Shown: positions 59,041 to 64,000 of the stretch, in pieces | Position numbering within the stretch: the first letter of the stretch is position 1 | Layout: each line of letters starts with the position of its first letter | Origin: Leuctra nigra | Taxonomy: Eukaryota > Arthropoda > Insecta > Plecoptera > Leuctridae | Assembly: GCA_934045905.1 (NCBI GenBank) | Contig: OW203764.1 | Location: 37,321,434 to 37,385,433 of the forward strand | Reading direction: 5' to 3' | Length of the DNA stretch: 64,000 nt | Notes under the pieces: generated by a model | What the model was told of the DNA's origin: nothing | The model's database searches: none | What the model saw: the letters and a program-made list of their open reading frames with translations, nothing else | Program-made: the position numbers and the translations under genes

Positions 59041-59267
59041 TCAAGAATGGCAAATGCGTGCGTTGTGTGTGCGCAGCGAGTTGGCATTTTTGAACAACTT
59101 GTCGCACTTGGCGCAGCGGAAAGGTCCCTGCAGGTCGCCGTGGATGTTGCGAGTGTGTTCGTAGATCGCGGTCTTGGTCCAGAAGGTCTTGTCGCAGAGG
59201 TCGCACGGGAAGGGCTTGGTGGTGGCGTGGCGACTGCGCTTGAGCACGGGACAGCGCGCACTCACGG
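59041..59267 (-). CDS. E3: alternative 3'-terminal exon, two zinc fingers (FW subfamily)
   Basis: The acceptor is tcacttctag|cc; the exon adds CC and 75 codons including the stop. The lead VSARCPVLKRSRHATTKP is followed by finger 1 (CDKTFWTK, ending RNIHGD) and finger 2 (CAKCDKLFKN, ending THNARICHS). The last ligand could be Cys (H-x4-C) or His (H-x5-H). A minus-strand AATAAA lies at 58955-58960, 81 bp after the stop. The acceptor is duplicated just upstream (see the repeat at 59265-59322). Confidence 0.88.
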
Positions 59268-59322
59268 CTAGAAGTGACACCACATGATTAGGCTAGAAGT
59301 GACACCACAAGATTAGAAGAGA
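59265..59322 (-). repeat. Tandem duplication of the E3 splice acceptor (about 26 bp x 2)
   Basis: The block ggctagaagtgacaccaca plus gatta occurs twice in direct tandem. On the minus strand each copy ends in tgtcacttctag. The copy adjacent to E3 opens the finger frame; the upstream copy would be followed by CC TAA, that is a split codon and then an immediate stop. Confidence 0.8.
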
Positions 59323-60195
59323 GCAGAGTGCGGCTCGTGAAAGAGACGATATATCAGTACTCATTACCCAGTAGCATCAGTTATGTTCTTTACACTTAAG
59401 AATTTGGAGGTGATTCAGTCTTTTCAGATGAACCTGTGAATGCACTAAAGCTTATAATACAATACAAATACAATATTTTGAACATAATTCCAAATGTGTA
59501 CATACAAACCACATTGTGCACAACAACAAAAAACATCCCTCGCCGAAAAACCTGACAAACTAATATTTAAATACAATCTAGCATAAGCAAATTGATTGAC
59601 ATTGTCCCCATTGTCCTGGTGTTTAATACACTTACTCGTGGAGGTTTTCGTTCAGTGAATACAACGCACTTGTGCTTTTAAAGGTACAGAGACGGGTTGG
59701 GACATGGTATGTTTCATGTCTTGTTCTTCTATGTTGTCAATGATTGCTCCAAGTGCCTCCAGAGGACACGTAGCATCAAGGATGTGTGCTGCCTAGAAGT
59801 GTCTTTCATGGTGTGATGCAGAGAGATTCATAACAACACAACCTTCATGTCAAAAGTACTACTACTTAAACATTATTGATGGCATCATTGTGTTGTTTTA
59901 ACGTATTTGTTGGCAAATACTTTATTTATACCAAACAAATTTACTTTATCTAATGTCGGGATTGGTGTATTCAAAATGAGCTTGGATTGACAAACTTTAT
60001 ATAGTTTGGTTAAAATTTATTTTTACTTAGAACTTACAAGTTTTAAAACTTCATGGACTTTGTTCTAAATATCCAAACAAGCAATTTAAATATGCATTGA
60101 CATAAATAAACGACACCATGAGAAGCATGATGGATGAACTAGTACATGTATCTTCCTATAATAAGAATGGTCAAGAAAATACGCACATTCTTTCT
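59323..60195. other. Intron between E2 and E3
   Basis: No element ends recognised. AATAAA candidate for E2 at 60016. Confidence 0.5.
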
Positions 60196-60425
60196 CTACT
60201 TCTGCGTACATCCAGACCGCTTGTGCACCAGCAATGCACTGTAATTCTTAGATAGCTTGCCACATATTGGACACTCGTAGGGTCCTTGGCGGTCTCCGTG
60301 GATGTTTCGAGTGTGGGTGTAAACAGCGACCTTGGACCAGAACTTCTTGTCGCAAAGCGAGCAGGGAAACGGTTTCGTCTTCTCATAGCGATCTCTCTTC
60401 TGTGTGTGACGTCGTCGACCTACAA
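60196..60425 (-). CDS. E2: alternative 3'-terminal exon, two zinc fingers (C2H2 + C2HC)
   Basis: The exon has no Met upstream of the fingers. The acceptor is tctctcgcag|ttgtag|gt: two AGs six bases apart, both in the shared phase, so either start (60425 or 60419) gives the same frame with or without two residues. Finger 1 contains CDKKFWSK and ends RNIHGD. Finger 2 begins CPIC and ends VHKRSGC, so the fourth ligand is Cys (H-x4-C). The lead is rich in Arg/Lys (VGRRRHTQKRDRYEKTKP). A minus-strand AATAAA is at 60016-60021. The phase-1 entry matches all other terminal exons. Confidence 0.86.
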
Positions 60426-60854
60426 CTGCGAGAGAAAATAATCAGTTAGAATGAGAAATCATATGAGATTGAAGTCTACGTTTAGAATGAGTTAGGAAAT
60501 GAAGTTATAATAAAGCTACAACACTTACAAATAGAGCCAAATTGGAGAGCCAGATTGGAGGAGGATGGATGGACCTTTTGAAGTGGAATAATGTTGTGGA
60601 TGTGCAATAGGGCTCCAAGCCTTGTAAGGCCATATGATATGATACTTACAAGTAGAATTATAGGTATACCTACATTAAATCTAAATATTGTGGGCAAATA
60701 CGTCAAATCCCTTGTTACGAACAAAAATTTAAATCTCTTGCTGTGGTAAAATTATAAATTTTCTTCTCCCACTATAAGAGGGGTACAGTTTTGTCATTCT
60801 ATTCGACTTCTGTAATTAAATAAATAAATAAATAAATGATTTAGGATACCTAGT

Positions 60855-61510
60855 CAGGCCTCGACAATCTACGGCCCATGACGCTCTTGGTGCGGCCCAC
60901 CTGCTTTGTCTGTGAATAGGTACGGTTGTAATAACAATAATACCTACAGAAGAAGAAGCCAGCTTATAGAATAGCCAGCCAGAATACATTTTCTGCACAC
61001 GGGAATAAGTAGTAAGCTTTGAACAGAAATGCGATATTTCATCTATTTTACAAATGGTGGCACATGTGGGATTTCATTGTTGTTTATTTTACTTCGTTTT
61101 TGATTGGGCTGGAAGGATTTCTTAAATACTGGACGAAATGTGTCCCAACATTGCACCAAATTTTAGTTCTGTGAGAGAAAATTTTCTATGGGTTTTGCAC
61201 CGAAACCCCTCTTTTTGGTGCGGTCCACCAGCTTTGTATGTGAATAGGTACGGTTACAATAACAATAATATCAGAAGAAACAGGTAGCTTGCTGACCAAA
61301 ATACATTTTCTGCACACGGGAATAAGTACCTAGTCAGCGTTGAAGAGAAATGCGAAATTCCACCATTTTACAAATGGTGGCATATGTGGGATTTCATTGT
61401 TGTTAATTTATTTTAATTTGTTTTTGATTGCGAAATGTGTCTCAACATTTTGCACCAAACTTTATGTGAGTGATAGAAAATTTTCTAGGGGCTTTGAACC
61501 ATAAACTCTA
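60855..61510. repeat. Diverged direct duplication, about 325-bp unit x 2
   Basis: ggtgcggcccacctgctttg near 60890 and ggtgcggtccaccagctttg near 61215; both continue with gtgaataggtacggtt, cattttctgcacacggg and tttacaaatggtggca. Confidence 0.75.
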
Positions 61511-61670
61511 ATAACTCTTTTTATAGTTTTCCATTTATTATTCAATCTATTTTTATCATATACCGGGTAATGCAAAAAATCCCATTGTTTGAGAGGCCAC
61601 TACATCGAAACTTTTAAAGGTAGGGTTCTTAAATTTTTACCAATTTTAGAAAACATACCAAAATTTTAAT

Positions 61671-62292
61671 ATCATCCCCCCAGTTCAAGATTGCGTTATT
61701 GCAAAAAATCGTTTTTTTTTTTACTAAAATGTCTTTGTCAGGACCTCACCTATTATGTCCAATGATGCAAATTCTTATATTTCATAATTTGGTCATCCTA
61801 GACCACATAACGCTGTATTACCCGTAGGTCATTTTCAACTTTTAATTCGTTCAATACTGCGTTATCTGCAAATTTCCTATGCTATTTACAGATAGTGTAG
61901 TCTTGCACCAGAATTATATGTAAACCTGGCGTCAAAACTAAATTCAAGACAACGTTATTTGCAGATAGTGCAGTATTGCTCTGGAATTTACCATGTTAGT
62001 TCTGTCTTTAGAAATACAACTTGAGAAGAATGTTAGTTCAATACGGCACTATCTGCAAATAACGTTGTATTGAACAATAAATTTACCTATTAATTAATAT
62101 TGCCAATTCTAATAATCCAATCAATATTTTGAAAAGTACGTAATGCGTATTTCTGTTGAGACTAATTACATAAAAATAATGATACCATTTAACTGTTATT
62201 CTGATTTGTTAGGCGATTTTGAAATATTAAAACGTCGTTTCTCAAACAATGAAGTTTTGCAGATAACGCAGTCTTGAACTGGGGGGACGATA
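61671..62292. mobile_element. TIR element between E1 and E2
   Basis: Ends atcatccccccagttcaaga and tcttgaactggggggacgat are inverted. The interior has repeated tgcaaataacg/gataacgcagt motifs in both orientations. Confidence 0.65.
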
Positions 62293-62419
62293 TGTGCAAG
62301 TTTCAAACATCTTTGTTTAATAGGAAAAAGTCAGTAACTTCTTCTCATTAAACAATTTTTTTTGAAAAGTCACACATTAAATATTCATGATGTTTTCTAC
62401 AATCTGTGAGAGTTTCAGC

Positions 62420-62460
62420 CTTTGAATATATAATCCTTAGTAAGGATTATATATTCAAAG
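62420..62460. repeat. Perfect 41-nt palindrome
   Basis: 20-bp arms ctttgaatatataatcctta around one central base. Confidence 0.9.
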
Positions 62461-62650
62461 TTTTAGCTCTTTATGTTTTATAGACTGTCGGAGTGACCCC
62501 TCAGACAGGGGGATTATGTTTTGCGCCACTCGGTATTTAGATTACTTAGATATTACCTATAGTATTTAACGAAGATGTTAACAAGAGGCAAAGCATTAGG
62601 CTCTGATTATATTGGGAATTATTAAAAAAACAGGAATTCTTGAATACACC

Positions 62651-62656
62651 TTTATT
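62651..62656 (-). promoter_or_regulatory. Poly(A) signal AATAAA for E1
   Basis: TTTATT on the plus strand reads AATAAA on the minus strand, 73 bp downstream of the E1 stop. Confidence 0.55.
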
Positions 62657-62728
62657 CATTGATGATCATTGAAAATAACATGTTTGTTATAAATCAAGTA
62701 GGTATTTTAATGCAAACATTGATCCTAG

Positions 62729-62952
62729 CTAGTGAGCTGTGTGCATGTGAACGACTAAAGTACAGTAATTCTTGTATATTTTTCCACACTTGGTGCATGG
62801 ATACGGTCCCTGACGGTCACCGTGGATGTTGCGAGTGTGCTTCATAACAGCCTGTTTGTTCCAGAACGTCTTTTCGCAGAGAGAACAGGAGAACGGCTTG
62901 GTCTCGTCGTGGCGACCTCTCTTCTTATTAGCTTGAATTAGCCGTCGTACGA
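62729..62952 (-). CDS. E1: alternative 3'-terminal exon, two C2H2 fingers (FW subfamily)
   Basis: This is the first terminal exon met in transcription direction. The acceptor is ttttctcccacag|tc at 62953-62965 on the minus strand; the exon adds TC to a split codon and then has 74 codons including the stop. Finger 1 is C-x2-C with CEKTFW and ends RNIHGD; finger 2 is C-x2-C ... H-x4-H (VVHMHTAH) and runs to within one residue of the stop. A basic stretch (NKKRGRH) precedes finger 1. A minus-strand AATAAA lies at 62651-62656, 73 bp past the stop, so this is a self-contained terminal exon. All eight zinc ligands are present. The DNA target is unknown; the role is inferred from BTB-zinc-finger transcription factors, where such exons set binding specificity. 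Confidence 0.88.
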
Positions 62953-63768
62953 CTGTGGGAGAAAACATATCGAGATGAGAATGTTGAAGTTTCAGGTATA
63001 AGGAATTAGTCAGACTCCGGGAAATCTGGATTCTTCTAGTGCCAGCCAGCCCATCACATCCCATCACATGTACACTCCATTAGTTTTTTATGTGTTTATT
63101 CATTGAAAATTATTTGTGAATCGCAATTCACCACCAGCATCTCTGTCAAACGTATACCTAATAACTCTGAAAAAACTTGCTCAATACAAATGCGTTAATT
63201 ATTTTTATCAGCTTAAGAATTGCATGACCAGCTATAATTTTCTGAAATAAACCTCAAGATATATCTATTTTTCCTATAGTACCTATACAGTAATGTAATA
63301 ATTGAGATGCATCATATTTTCACATTGCAAATGCAGTTATACTGAATGCCCTATTTCATACAGTATAGCGGAGTTGTCGAGAGTTCATTAATAATAAAAC
63401 TAACAGTAATCGTAACTAACAATTTGCTGAAGATTATTGAGTGAACGATCGATGTGACTAATCAAACTTTGGCTCATTTGGCACAGACCTCTGTTCCTTT
63501 TTACAATTGTCTGTCCCTACCACTATATAAGTAAAGTTCATTCACGATTAGAATAGCAAAACGTAATGGCGGCGTGTACTACCGTAGTCAAGTGAACGTA
63601 TACCTAAACATGTCAATAGCAATATAATAATCAAAAAATGTGTATAATACGGCTGTAGATAAAAATAAATCAATTTTATTTAATTTTTATAATAGTTACT
63701 AAATAATAATAATAATCTATCCGCTGGTTCAAATTTAATGGGTCAGGGGGTGGGTGTTCCCACCAACA
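62953..63768. other. Intron upstream of E1
   Basis: Contains a fragment of the Helitron-like family near 63472-63505 (ttggctcatttggcacagac) and otherwise nothing recognised. The shared upstream exons must be further right. Confidence 0.5.
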
Positions 63769-64000
63769 CTAGGGCCGCAGGACTACTGGAGACCGGCTGG
63801 CCACGCCTGGCATCTCCTCCTCGTCTTCTTCTTCTTCCTCCGCTTCCAATTGATCCACAAATTGCCTCCACCTTGTTCTGTCCTCCCACTGTCTCTCAGC
63901 CTCCAACTCACTCCAACTTCCCCCTCTCTCCAAAACATCGTCCTTAATAACTCCAATCCACCTCTCTCTTGGTCTTCCTACTCTACGTGGTCCCGAAGTA
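63769..64000 (-). mobile_element. LINE reverse-transcriptase ORF, C-terminal end (runs off the window)
   Basis: Minus-strand translation reads GRPRERWIGVIKDD ... WEDRTRWRQFV, the characteristic tail of non-LTR retrotransposon reverse transcriptases (GRPxxRWxDxVxxDL ... DRxxWRxxV), followed by an acidic stretch and a stop at 63769-63771. The frame is open from the window edge. Only the last 70-odd residues are visible, so clade and intactness cannot be judged. Confidence 0.75.

Noticed and set aside
2173..62952. Identification as lola or mod(mdg4)
   Set aside because: Lola finger pairs carry an ECGKEP-type linker and mod(mdg4) uses FLYWCH; neither is seen. Broad/tramtrack-like is closer but not proven, so no symbol is given.

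Overview
The window is AT-rich animal DNA, most probably from an insect. It contains no bacterial-type operon. Its unifying structure is one side of a single large BTB-zinc-finger type locus transcribed on the minus strand. I can place 23 short exons, called E1 to E23 here in transcription order (E1 at 62.9 kb, E23 at 2.2 kb), plus one decayed exon near 54 kb. Each has a 3' splice acceptor, 45-346 codons ending in a stop, and usually two C2H2 fingers of about 22 residues. Every acceptor enters the reading frame at the same phase: two bases complete a split codon, then the finger frame is open. This is the layout of mutually exclusive 3'-terminal exons spliced to one shared upstream exon, as known for broad, tramtrack, fruitless and lola. 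The shared BTB exons are not in the window and would lie beyond position 64,000. Many of these exons have no internal Met, so Met-to-stop ORF finding misses or misframes several of them (E2, E10, E12, E13, E18, E19).

Layout by transcription order. From 63 to 47 kb lie E1-E9, a homogeneous subfamily with a basic RSRH-like lead, a first finger containing CDKxFW and ending RNIHGD, and a short linker. From 47 to 38 kb is an exon-free block of foldback elements, Helitron-like insertions and minisatellites. From 38 to 2 kb lie E10-E23, a second and more diverse subfamily (first finger often LSSxxNL, second finger KNxxSLRxHxY). I leave the gene symbol blank. The second-finger pattern is closer to broad/tramtrack-type fingers than to lola, which has an ECGKEP linker, but I cannot search.

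The most unusual feature is that near-identical tandem arrays sit on the finger exons. Arrays at E16 (42 bp x 18), E10 (about 125 bp x 8) and E3 (about 26 bp x 2) multiply the 3' splice site, and every extra acceptor leads to an early stop. Arrays at E23 (129 bp x 3), E21 (116/130 bp x 8), E19 (about 148 bp x 2) and E7 (132 bp x 7) multiply the second finger plus stop. The E6 array (94 bp x 10) is inside the coding frame: the frame rotates through all three phases, stays open, and returns exactly to the second finger. E14/E15 is a recent segmental exon duplication in which one copy has lost finger-1 histidines.

The introns are full of transposable elements. There is a Helitron-like family with 3' hairpin-CTAG ends and an identifiable empty site, hAT elements with 8-bp target duplications, many TAA/TTA-flanked MITEs, tRNA-derived SINEs, and long foldbacks with G tracts. 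A LINE reverse-transcriptase C-terminus runs off the right edge. No host gene was recognised on the plus strand.
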